Origin: Bacillota bacterium
Lineage (GTDB): Bacteria > Bacillota > UBA4882 > JAAYXC01
Length of the DNA: 6,638 nucleotides
Assembly: GCA_012516115.1 (NCBI GenBank)
Contig: JAAYXC010000235.1
Span: 1 to 6,638 of the forward strand
Direction: 5' to 3'
Shown here in pieces: positions 1 through 6,477 of this stretch (positions within the stretch are counted from its first letter, which is position 1; each line of letters opens with the position of its first letter). Under the pieces are notes generated by a model. The model made no database searches. It was given only the letters and a program-made list of their open reading frames with translations, and was not told where the DNA came from. Position numbers and translations under genes: made by a program.

Positions 1-2
1 AG

Positions 3-1865
3 AATAATGTCCTCCCATATCAATGGCTGGCCTTGAACGACCTCCTCCCCGATGCCGAACCCAGTCATGCCATCATGATCTTCAAGATCGCGGCCGGGGA
101 GGCCGGCGGCCAATTCGGAGGCTATTGCTTCCAGGACAGCGATGTCTTCAAATGGCTCGAGGCCGTGGGCTATCTCCTCGCCCAAGAGGCCGACCCCGAC
201 CTGGCAGAGAAAGCCGACCAGGTCATCGAGCTCATCGCCCGGGCCCAGCAGCCCGACGGCTACCTCAACACCTATTTCACCGTGGCCGAGCCCGGCAGGC
301 ACTTTACGAACCTCCGCGACTGTCACGAGCTTTACTGCGCCGGCCATCTCTTCGAGGCGGCGGTGGCCTACTACGAGGCTACGGGCAAGACGAAACTCCT
401 CGAGGTGGCCTGTCACTACGCGGATCACATCGACCGCACCTTCGGTCCCGATCCCGGCAAGAAGAAGGGTTACGACGGGCACCCGGAGATCGAGCTCGCC
501 TTGGTCAAACTCTACCGGGCGACCGGAGAAGAGCGTTATCTCCGTCTAAGCAAGTATTTCATCGACGAACGCGGCCGGCAGCCTCATTACTTCGATCTCG
601 AGGCGGAGGAGAGGGGGGATACGCGGCCTTACTGGAATATCTTCGGACACAGTTACAGCCAATCGCACCTGCCCGTCAGGGAGCAGAAGACGGCGGAGGG
701 CCACGCCGTACGGGCCATGTACCTCTACAGTGCCGTGGCCGACGTGGCCGCCCTTACGGGCGACGAATCACTGGCCGAGGCCTGTAAGGTCCTCTGGGAG
801 AACGTCACCAATAGGCGGATGTACATCACCGGCGCCGTAGGGTCCAGCGCCTATGGCGAGTCCTTCACCATCGACTACGACCTGCCCAACGACCGGGCCT
901 ACGCCGAGACCTGCGCCACGATAGGCCTCGTGTTCTGGGCCCACCGCATGTTGCATCTGGAGATGGACGCAAAATACGCGGACGTCATGGAAAGAGCCCT
1001 TTACAACGGAGTATTAAGCGGGATTTCTTTAGACGGGGAGAGGTTCTTCTACGTCAATCCGCTTGCGGTCTGGCCCGAGGCGTGTGCGCGTCGGCATGAC
1101 CTGCAGCACGTAAAGGTAACACGACAAAAATGGTTCGCCTGCGCCTGCTGCCCGCCGAACCTCGCCCGCTTAATCGCGTCGCTCGGCAAATACATCTATT
1201 CCTACTCCGAGGAGGAGAAAACCGTCTACGCCCATCTCTTCACCGGGAGCACCGCGCGGTTCGATCTGACCGGAGAAGAGATAACCATCACCCAGAAGAG
1301 CGCTTACCCCTGGGAGGGCGAGGTCGAATTCGAGGTCAACCCGGCCAAGGAGACCGAGTTTACCCTGGCCGTCCGCATCCCCGGATGGTGCCGGGGGGCA
1401 GAACTGGTAGTAAACGGTTCGCCGGTTTCCTTTGCCCCCTTCCTCCGCCGCGGATATGTCTACCTGAAGCGGGAATGGCACCCCGGCGACAGGGTCCTCC
1501 TCCGCCTCCCCATGCCGGTAGAAAGGGTCTATGCCCATCCGCGCGTGCGCGCGAATGCAGGGAGGGTCGCCCTGCAAAGAGGACCCCTGGTCTATTGCCT
1601 CGAAGAGATCGATAACGGTCCCAACCTGCCGGGGATTTTGCTGCCGGTCGAGGCCGAGGTCGAAGCCCGGTATCTCCCGGACTTCCTCGGCGGAGTGGTC
1701 GTTCTCGAGACCGAAGGCCTGCGCCTGGAGGAAGAGGCCTGGGAAGGCGGACTCTATAGCCCCGTGAAACCTAAGACCCGTCGGGTAAAGATTAGGGCTA
1801 TTCCATATTTTGTCTGGAACAACCGCGGTCCGGGAGAGATGCTCGTCTGGATCCGAGAGGCATAG
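3..1865 (+). CDS. GH127 beta-L-arabinofuranosidase (DUF1680/HypBA1-like), 5'-partial
   Basis: Predicted retaining glycoside hydrolase that releases L-arabinose from beta-L-arabinofuranosides, such as arabino-oligosaccharides of plant glycoproteins; probably cytoplasmic, although the true N-terminus is not visible. The frame is open to the window edge and already reads family sequence there (NVLPYQW, then LNDLLPDAEPSHAI). The gene therefore starts upstream, and the TTG at 33 is not the start. Compared with Bifidobacterium HypBA1 (658 aa, from memory), roughly 20-25 residues are missing. The residues known from HypBA1 are present at matching spacing. The acid/base Glu is in GESFT at 858-860. 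The zinc-binding Glu and Cys are in AETC at 906-914. The Cys pair in CACCPPN is at 1146-1151, its first Cys being the nucleophile. The (alpha/alpha)6 barrel is followed by C-terminal beta domains (RIPGW, RGPLVYC, ending VWIREA). The family call is firm; substrate linkage is inferred from the family and from the facing araBD genes. Confidence 0.94.
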   Translation, partial: NNVLPYQWLALNDLLPDAEPSHAIMIFKIAAGEAGGQFGGYCFQDSDVFKWLEAVGYLLAQEADPDLAEKADQVIELIARAQQPDGYLNTYFTVAEPGRHFTNLRDCHELYCAGHLFEAAVAYYEATGKTKLLEVACHYADHIDRTFGPDPGKKKGYDGHPEIELALVKLYRATGEERYLRLSKYFIDERGRQPHYFDLEAEERGDTRPYWNIFGHSYSQSHLPVREQKTAEGHAVRAMYLYSAVADVAALTGDESLAEACKVLWENVTNRRMYITGAVGSSAYGESFTIDYDLPNDRAYAETCATIGLVFWAHRMLHLEMDAKYADVMERALYNGVLSGISLDGERFFYVNPLAVWPEACARRHDLQHVKVTRQKWFACACCPPNLARLIASLGKYIYSYSEEEKTVYAHLFTGSTARFDLTGEEITITQKSAYPWEGEVEFEVNPAKETEFTLAVRIPGWCRGAELVVNGSPVSFAPFLRRGYVYLKREWHPGDRVLLRLPMPVERVYAHPRVRANAGRVALQRGPLVYCLEEIDNGPNLPGILLPVEAEVEARYLPDFLGGVVVLETEGLRLEEEAWEGGLYSPVKPKTRRVKIRAIPYFVWNNRGPGEMLVWIREA

Positions 1866-1929
1866 AGAATAAGGCGACCATCTCCGTAAGGTTCGTTGAC
1901 GGCTTAAAGGAAGAAAGGGGGGGTCTTCC

Positions 1930-2315
1930 ATGGGCAAGCCGTTGAGAAGACATGCGCTCTTGGCCCTGGGCGTCCTCTCCCTCTCCACGGCCGCCATCCT
2001 GCTCCGCCTCTACCGTGGCCATCCCCTTACCGCCGCCGGGTGGCGCCTTTTTTTCCTCACCCCCTGGGCCGTCCGTCGGATCGGAGAACTGCGGGCCTTG
2101 CCCCGGCGTTCGCTCCTCGTCCTCACCGGCGCCGGGGCGGCCCTGGCCGCCCATTTTACCCTTGTGGGTCCATGCGTTTCCGAACGACCCGGTTGGGGGA
2201 CCATTTGACCATTTTGGGTGGTATGATGGTTCTCGCCGGACTGGTCTGGTTTTTCCGATGGGAGACTTCCTCTCCTCCAATGAAGAGAGGTTCGGGCTTG
2301 GGCACTACTCAATGA
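1930..2315 (+). pseudogene. Remnant of an EamA/DMT-family membrane transporter (internal deletion plus frameshift)
   Basis: The fragment begins with ATG at 1930, behind a purine-rich stretch (1906-1923) that could serve as a ribosome binding site, 64 bp after the GH127 stop. The first frame, about 78 residues, resembles the start of EamA/DMT transporters: a hydrophobic helix with LSLSTAAILLRL, then GWRLFFLTPWAV, a basic loop, and LVLTGAGAALAAHFTL. It then runs into SERPGW, like the LGERP loop before the last helix, and stops at 2206-2208. Shifting frame at the G5 run (2195-2199) continues as DHLTILGGMMVLAGLVWFF, a typical last EamA helix, and ends at 2313-2315. Intact members have about 290-300 residues; only about 115-125 are represented here, so roughly 170 residues from the middle are gone. 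It cannot make a working transporter. A short expressed membrane peptide is possible but unsupported. The family call rests on pattern recognition without alignment. Confidence 0.72.
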
Positions 2316-2347
2316 ACTAGGGGGCCATACTCCACTCCTTTTACGGA

Positions 2348-3043
2348 TCAGGAATTAAGTTGCCCGTAATAAGCCCCGCTCCCATGCTTACGGAGGAAGT
2401 GTTTGTCGAGCAGGGCCCGGGAGATGGGGTTCACTGAGGGGTGCCCCATCCGGGTAATGAAGGCCATCCGCGCGGTCTCTTCAAGGACCACGGCATTGCG
2501 GACGGCCTCGGCCGGGTCCCGGCCCCAGGCGAAGGGACCGTGTTGGGCCACCAGGACGGCGGGCACGGCCAGGGGATCGAGACCCCGGAAGCGTTCCACG
2601 ATTACCCGGCCGGTATTGGCCTCGTAGTCTCCTTTGATCTCCTCTTCGGTTAACGGCCGCGTACAGGGTACTCCACCGTAGAAATGGTCGGCATGGGTGG
2701 TGCCGAGGCAGGGGAGGTCGAGACCGGCTTGGGCCCAGGCGGTGGCCCAGGAGGAATGGGTGTGGACGATGCCGCCGATGCCGGCAAAAGCCCGGTAGAG
2801 GACGAGGTGCGTGGGGGTATCGGTGGAAGGCCGGCGCCGGCCTTCCACCACTTTACCCTCCAGGTCGAGCACGACCAACGATTCGACGGTAAGCTCCTCA
2901 CGCGGCACCCCGCTCGGTTTGATGACCACGAGTCCCCGCTCCCGTTCGATGCCGCTGACGTTTCCCCAGGTATAGATGGCAAGACCCCGGGTATAAAGCT
3001 CCAGGTTGGCGGCGAGGACGTCTTCTTTTAATTCCTCGAGCAC
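2348..3043 (-). CDS. araD: L-ribulose-5-phosphate 4-epimerase AraD
   Basis: Cytoplasmic zinc enzyme (EC 5.1.3.4) that converts L-ribulose-5-phosphate to D-xylulose-5-phosphate, the last step of L-arabinose breakdown. At 231 residues it has the same length as E. coli AraD and aligns along its whole length. Visible motifs are TWGNVSG (25-31), IKPSGV (41-46), DTPTH (75-79), IVHTHS (92-97), THADHFYG (116-123), QHGPFAWG (167-174) and LRKHGSGAYYGQ near the C-terminus. His94, His96 and His168 match the zinc ligands His95, His97 and His171 of E. coli. Asp75, Asp119 and Tyr226 match Asp76, Asp120 and Tyr229. The start is GTG (3041-3043), chosen because a GGAGGT SD lies 8 nt upstream and the N-terminus (MLEELKEDVLAANL) fits the family. 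It is third in the ara operon, 266 bp behind araB. A perfect 28-bp palindrome lies within the coding sequence. No clear terminator is seen downstream, where it meets the + strand genes. Confidence 0.97.
   Translation of the reverse strand: MLEELKEDVLAANLELYTRGLAIYTWGNVSGIERERGLVVIKPSGVPREELTVESLVVLDLEGKVVEGRRRPSTDTPTHLVLYRAFAGIGGIVHTHSSWATAWAQAGLDLPCLGTTHADHFYGGVPCTRPLTEEEIKGDYEANTGRVIVERFRGLDPLAVPAVLVAQHGPFAWGRDPAEAVRNAVVLEETARMAFITRMGHPSVNPISRALLDKHFLRKHGSGAYYGQLNS
2822..2849. repeat. Perfect 28-bp palindrome inside araD
   Basis: The two 14-bp halves (GGTGGAAGGCCGGC at 2822-2835 and its reverse complement at 2836-2849) are exactly complementary, with no mismatch and no spacer. The palindrome covers the codons for the VEGRRRPST part of AraD (Val66 to Thr74). 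The surrounding protein keeps the family motif VVEGxxxPSxDTPTH without extra residues, so this is not an insertion; codon choice creates the palindrome. In mRNA it would form a GC-rich hairpin of about 12 bp with a tight GC-rich loop. Any function is unknown. Confidence 0.9.
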
Positions 3044-3051
3044 GTAAATCG

Positions 3052-3057
3052 ACCTCC
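3052..3057 (-). promoter_or_regulatory. araD ribosome binding site that fixes the GTG start
   Basis: On the minus strand this reads GGAGGT, 8 nt before the GTG at 3043. No in-frame ATG fits the family N-terminus, so this SD decides the start. Directly upstream a small inverted repeat, GGCG/CGCC (3058-3061 with 3068-3071, 6-nt loop), abuts the SD. It is short and may be chance. Confidence 0.85.
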
Positions 3058-3124
3058 GGCGGTATTTCGCCTGATTTAATGGAAGGTGGACATGGTGTTT
3101 AAAACTCGGATTTCGAAAACCTCC

Positions 3125-3240
3125 GCGGGGGCCTGAAGACCCCCGCTACAGCAGGGGAAGCCCTGACGGGCTAAGACCGGATCTGTCCCCAGGGCCGGCA
3201 GGCCCTTCCCTGGCTGTAGCGGCTGGTTTCAACCCGCCGC
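3125..3240. repeat. REP-like inverted pair (REPIN/BIME-like) between araB and araD
   Basis: Two 35-bp units lie in opposite orientation, 46 bp apart: 3125-3159 (minus strand) and 3206-3240 (plus strand). Read 5'-3', each goes TTCCC, CTGTAGCGG, then a hairpin of about 11 bp around a shared TTCA loop. They match at 26 of 35 positions. Several differences preserve pairing: one stem pair is G-C in one unit and C-G in the other, another is C-G versus T-A, and a third is T.G versus G-C. This suggests the RNA or single-strand hairpin is what is conserved. The 5' GTAG tetranucleotide (plus strand 3216-3219; minus strand 3149-3146) followed by an imperfect palindrome is the hallmark of REP elements mobilised by RAYT transposases. 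The spacer holds two more stem-loops, AGCCC/GGGCT (3159-3172) and AGGGCC/GGCCCT (3191-3206). The REP assignment is inferred from structure; no transposase gene is in the window. Confidence 0.72.
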
Positions 3241-3309
3241 GACGGGATAATAGCCGCCAACCCGCCAAACCATCGATCCCCTTCGCTCCGTCCGCTTTCG
3301 CAATCCGTG
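3241..3309. other. Non-coding stretch between the REP-like pair and the araB stop
   Basis: This is the rest of the 266-bp araB-araD gap. It is GC-rich and contains no convincing ORF, promoter or terminator. The other side of the repeat pair (3044-3124) is similarly empty apart from the araD SD and a small hairpin next to it. The long gap contrasts with the 45 bp between the first two genes and seems to exist because of the repeats. Confidence 0.55.
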
Positions 3310-4971
3310 TTAAAGACTCCGCAGCGTCCCTTCGAGCATCCGCCCGACCTCACGATAGAGAGCATAGAGTTTTTGGTACTTCTCCACGTTCTCCGGCCGC
3401 GGGTAGAAGGTGGTGTCGAAACCGCTGGCCATGGCGGCTTGGGCCTCCTGGACCGTGCGGTAGCGGCCGGCGGCCACCGCGGCGAACATGGCCGCGCCCA
3501 GGGCGCAGGCCTGTTCCGAACGGACGACCTCGATGGGCGTCCCGAGGACATCGGCCGTGATCTCCATGACGAACTCGTTCTTTTTGGCGATCCCACCCAT
3601 GGCGATGACCCGTTCCACGCGGAGGCCTTCTTCGAGGAAACGTTCGTTGATGGCCCGGGCGCCGAAGGCGGTGGCCTCCACCAGGGCCCGGAAGAATCTC
3701 GGGGGGGTCGTCCCCAGGGTCAGGCCGACGATGGCGCCCTTTAGGGCCTGATCGGCGTAAGGAGTACGCCGGCCGTTCAGCCAGTCCAACGCCAAAAGCC
3801 CGGCCTCGCCCGGGGCCAGTTTTGCCGCCTCCCGGGAGAGACGGGGCAGGAGATCGTTCTCGATGGTTTCTTTTTCCCGGGACACGGACGAAGAAGCGCC
3901 CAGCGGCTCAAGGGTCCAGGCCAGGAGCCGCTTGAACCAGGCATAAACGTCCCCGAAGGACGACTGGCCGGCCTCAAGGCCGATCATCCCGGGGATGACC
4001 GAACCGTCCACCTGGCCGCAGATGCCGGCGATGAGCTTCTCGCCGATGGCCGCGGGGGAGGCCACCATTACGTCACAGGTGGAGGTACCCATGATCTTGA
4101 CCAGGGCTCCTTCGGTGATCCCTCCGCCCACGGCGCCCATATGGGCATCGAAGGCGCCTACGGCCACGGGAATGCCCGGCCGCAAGCCCAGCTTTGCGGC
4201 CCACTCGGCGGTGAGGAACCCGGCCACCTGATCGGCGGTATAGGTCTCGGTATAGAGCCGTTCCCGCCACCCGGCCAGGAGGGGGTCGATGCGGGTCAAG
4301 AACTCCTCCGGGGGAAGCCCGCCCCAGGAAGGGTGCCACATGGCCTTGTGCCCGGCCGCGCAGCGGCTCCGTTTCATGGTCTTCGGGTCGGTCGTCCCCG
4401 TAAGCACGGCGGGAAGCCAGTCGCAGTGTTCGACCCAGGAATGGGCCGCCTGCCGGACCGCCGGGTCTTCCCGCAGGACGTGGAGGATCTTGGCCCAGAA
4501 CCATTCGGCCGAGTAGACCCCGCCTTCGTACCTGGTGAAGTCCGTCCCGCCCCAGCTCTTGGCCGCGTGGTTGATCTCTTCGGCCTCCTTGATGGCCGTG
4601 TGGTCCTTCCAGAGGATGAACATGGCGTTCGGATTATCTTTGAATTCATCAAGCAAGGCCAGGGGCATCCCGTGACGGTCCACCGCGCAGGGGGTCGAGC
4701 CGGTGGTATCGATGCCGATCCCGACCACCCGCTCCGCGGCGCCGGGAGGAAGTTTCCCGAGCACCCCCCGGACGGCCGCGGTCAGGCTTTCCAGATAGTC
4801 CAACGGATGCTGGCGGAATCGATGGCGGGCGGGATCGCAATAACGTCCTTCGCGCCAACGGGGATACTCCACCACCTCCGTGGCCTCTTCCCGGCCGTCG
4901 GTCACCCCGACGACCACCACCCGGACGGAGTCGGTCCCGTAATCCACTCCGAGCACATACTCAGGCAACAT
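3310..4971 (-). CDS. araB: L-ribulokinase AraB (FGGY family)
   Basis: Cytoplasmic kinase (EC 2.7.1.16) that uses ATP to phosphorylate L-ribulose to L-ribulose-5-phosphate, the substrate of the downstream AraD. The protein has 553 residues, close to the usual 550-570. The FGGY two-domain pattern is complete. GVDYGTDSVR (8-17) is the first phosphate-binding loop; GIDTTGSTP (86-94), LWKDHTA (120-126) and GVYSAEWFWAK follow. FDAHMGAVGGG carries Asp275, the likely catalytic base, and GTSTCD (295-300) is the second phosphate loop. DWLNGRRTPYAD (396-407) and MGGIAKKN (458-465) belong to the C-terminal nucleotide-binding domain. DTTGSTP and DWLNGRRTP are typical of ribulokinases rather than xylulo- or glycerol kinases. 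The ATG at 4971 is supported by AGGAGGT 6 nt upstream. It lies 45 bp behind the isomerase gene, in the same direction. The SD is paired in a short predicted hairpin. No defects are visible. Confidence 0.96.
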   Translation of the reverse strand: MLPEYVLGVDYGTDSVRVVVVGVTDGREEATEVVEYPRWREGRYCDPARHRFRQHPLDYLESLTAAVRGVLGKLPPGAAERVVGIGIDTTGSTPCAVDRHGMPLALLDEFKDNPNAMFILWKDHTAIKEAEEINHAAKSWGGTDFTRYEGGVYSAEWFWAKILHVLREDPAVRQAAHSWVEHCDWLPAVLTGTTDPKTMKRSRCAAGHKAMWHPSWGGLPPEEFLTRIDPLLAGWRERLYTETYTADQVAGFLTAEWAAKLGLRPGIPVAVGAFDAHMGAVGGGITEGALVKIMGTSTCDVMVASPAAIGEKLIAGICGQVDGSVIPGMIGLEAGQSSFGDVYAWFKRLLAWTLEPLGASSSVSREKETIENDLLPRLSREAAKLAPGEAGLLALDWLNGRRTPYADQALKGAIVGLTLGTTPPRFFRALVEATAFGARAINERFLEEGLRVERVIAMGGIAKKNEFVMEITADVLGTPIEVVRSEQACALGAAMFAAVAAGRYRTVQEAQAAMASGFDTTFYPRPENVEKYQKLYALYREVGRMLEGTLRSL

Positions 4972-4977
4972 GTGCCG

Positions 4978-4991
4978 ACCTCCTTTGGAGG
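4978..4991 (-). promoter_or_regulatory. araB SD within a small self-pairing hairpin
   Basis: On the minus strand the SD AGGAGGT (4984-4978) sits 6 nt before the araB ATG. Immediately upstream is CCTCC (4991-4987), which pairs perfectly with GGAGG (4983-4979) across an AAA loop. A run of eight A residues in the transcript (5000-4993) comes just before. The SD could be closed when free and opened by ribosomes finishing the isomerase gene, whose stop codon ends at 5017. Translational coupling is an inference; the pairing is seen directly. Confidence 0.6.
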
Positions 4992-5016
4992 GTTTTTTTT
5001 CCGTGAAGATCGGAGA

Positions 5017-6420
5017 TTACCGGTGATGATAGACCTCCCAGCCGAGGTAGGTCCGAAAGGCCTCGGCCACCGCCTCCGCCACCTCGCCCGTGGTCAGGGC
5101 CACGTGATGCTCGAAACCTTCCCGGCAGATATACTGGAGCAGTTCCTGGAAGCGCGGCACGCGGATGACGCCGTAAGCGCCGAAGGTGGCCGCCGGATCC
5201 GCGGTGAACTCGGCCTCGCCCACGTAAGCCTTGAGACATCCTCCGGCGTCGTCGGTACTCACCCGGCAGTAGGTGAAAGCCCCCGGTTTGATCCTGCCCA
5301 CCACCGTGCCATAGGTGTTCTCCTTGCCCACGCTCCCGGCGATGATGGCCTGATAGTCCATGACCGCCTCGCCGACGAAGAGGTCCTGGGGAAGGTTCCC
5401 GCAATGGAAAAGGATCGCCTTGTCCGGGTCCTCGCCGTAATTGTTGTTCCAGTCGAGGAGGGCGCTGGGCCGGCCGGAGGCCAGGGTCAAGGCATACATG
5501 CCGACCAGGCCGGTGATGTCCGTTTCGCAGGCGCTGGGCGTGCGGGCGGCGCTGAGCATGCTCATGATGGCGCAGGGCACCACGCCGTAGTATTCCTCCA
5601 TGGCCGTCCAGCACTGGATGGCCGTCCCCACCCATTCGCGCTCTTGGATGAGCCGGTCCACCACCACCCCGAACTTCGCCATCTTGAGGAGGTTCGCCTG
5701 GCCTACCCCGGTAGTCCTTATATAGCGCCCGATTTCATCCATTTTCGTTTTGACCTCGGGCGCGTCATCGCGGAGCCGGAGGGCCTGGCCGAAGATCTCG
5801 GAGAGGTCCGCGGTCTCCACGGTTATCCCGGCCCGTTCCAGGATCTTCTCGCTGTAGCGCACGGTGTTGAAAGCCGCCGGCCGGGCGCCGATCTGTCCGA
5901 ATCTGGCCCGCCGCAATCCTTTCACCACCCGGCAGACCGCGCCGAAGCGACGGAGGTCCTCCCGGAAACGCGCGCTTTGCGGGTCCACGGTATGAAGCCC
6001 GGTCAAAGTGTAAGGGATGCCGTACTGCCGGAGGTTATTGCAGACCGAGATTTTGCCGCAGAAACTGTCCCGCCGCTCGGTGGTGGTGAGTTTCCCGGGT
6101 TCGTCGGGAAAGGCGTGGATGAGCACGGGGACATCCAGCCCGGCCATACGGATGGTCTCCGCCACCCCCCGTTCGTCGCCGAAGTTCGGCAAGGTGACGA
6201 GCAGACCGTCGATCCGGTCCCGGTGGGCCCGGAAGAGGGCGGCGCATTTCTTGGCGTCTTCGTAGGTCTCCACCGAGCCGTAAGCCCCCTCTTCGGCCGG
6301 GAGGACGACCGCTTCGAAACCTTCCTCTTTTAAAACTTTGAGGATGGCTTCGCGGCCGTCTTTACAGAGTTCGGAGGGGAAGAAACCACGGTTACCGATG
6401 ATGACACCGAGGGTATTCAT
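5017..6420 (-). CDS. L-fucose/L-arabinose isomerase family protein, probable L-arabinose isomerase
   Basis: Predicted metal-dependent (typically Mn2+) aldose-ketose isomerase, first gene of the ara operon. Context says it turns L-arabinose into L-ribulose, the substrate of AraB, which starts 45 bp downstream. Its 467 residues are shorter than E. coli AraA (about 500) and FucI (591). It resembles the FucI-like branch: AIQCWTAMEEYYGVVPC, SACETDITG, LLDWNNNYGEDPD, FHCGN and, near the end, GFEHHVALTTG. Glu299 (in ACETD) and Asp323 (in LLDWN) lie 24 residues apart, the same spacing as the metal ligands Glu337 and Asp361 of E. coli FucI (from memory). The His438-His439 pair fits the third ligand. 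The N-terminal half looks like the family's Rossmann-type substrate domain. No signal peptide is seen. ATG 6420 is preceded by AGGAAGGA 6 nt upstream. Fold and reaction type are quite sure; the sugar is inferred from neighbours, and L-fucose or D-arabinose cannot be excluded from sequence alone. No symbol is given because this is not canonical araA. Confidence 0.88.
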   Translation of the reverse strand: MNTLGVIIGNRGFFPSELCKDGREAILKVLKEEGFEAVVLPAEEGAYGSVETYEDAKKCAALFRAHRDRIDGLLVTLPNFGDERGVAETIRMAGLDVPVLIHAFPDEPGKLTTTERRDSFCGKISVCNNLRQYGIPYTLTGLHTVDPQSARFREDLRRFGAVCRVVKGLRRARFGQIGARPAAFNTVRYSEKILERAGITVETADLSEIFGQALRLRDDAPEVKTKMDEIGRYIRTTGVGQANLLKMAKFGVVVDRLIQEREWVGTAIQCWTAMEEYYGVVPCAIMSMLSAARTPSACETDITGLVGMYALTLASGRPSALLDWNNNYGEDPDKAILFHCGNLPQDLFVGEAVMDYQAIIAGSVGKENTYGTVVGRIKPGAFTYCRVSTDDAGGCLKAYVGEAEFTADPAATFGAYGVIRVPRFQELLQYICREGFEHHVALTTGEVAEAVAEAFRTYLGWEVYHHR

Positions 6421-6450
6421 TCTTAATCCTTCCTTTCTTATTTATTTTTC

Positions 6451-6477
6451 ACCACAGAGACACATAAGACACAGAGA
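6451..6477. repeat. CACAGAGA direct repeat block, resembling a dispersed intergenic repeat
   Basis: CACAGAGA occurs at 6453-6460 and again at 6470-6477, with CACATAAGA between. The whole block reads like the ACCACAGAGACACAGAG-type sequence that I recall as scattered through intergenic regions of many environmental bacteria, often seen as CTCTGTG on the other strand. It lies 31-57 bp upstream of the isomerase start, so it would be part of the leader RNA. Membership of a dispersed family is from memory and unverified. Confidence 0.5.

Noticed and set aside
23..787. A 254-residue open frame overlapping GH127 in another frame
   Set aside because: It is Arg/Gly/Pro-rich low-information sequence inside a firmly identified gene, so it is a frame shadow.
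1170..1997. A 275-residue open frame on the minus strand under the 3' half of GH127
   Set aside because: No motif or SD was recognised, it is antisense to a conserved gene, and its composition fits a shadow.
3159..3206. The stem-loops in the araB-araD gap as a Rho-independent terminator
   Set aside because: None is followed by a T run on the minus strand, and araD downstream belongs to the same pathway. The repeat-pair explanation fits better.
4135..4146. 12-bp palindrome GCCCATATGGGC inside araB
   Set aside because: It encodes the conserved AHMG residues next to the catalytic Asp, and palindromes of this length are expected by chance in several kilobases.
4993..5000. T8 run on the + strand after GGAGG as a terminator
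   Set aside because: There is no + strand gene to terminate here. On the transcribed minus strand it is an A8 run, and the nearby hairpin lies downstream of it at the araB SD.
4141..6333. A 730-residue open frame on the + strand opposite araB and the isomerase gene
   Set aside because: It lies antisense to two well-recognised genes, spans the gap between them, is rich in Gly, Pro, Arg and His with no family motif, and is what GC-rich codon bias produces on the opposite strand.
6451..6477. CACAGAGA repeats as a CRISPR array
   Set aside because: There are only two 8-bp copies with 9 bp between them; no repeat or spacer of CRISPR size and no cas gene is present.
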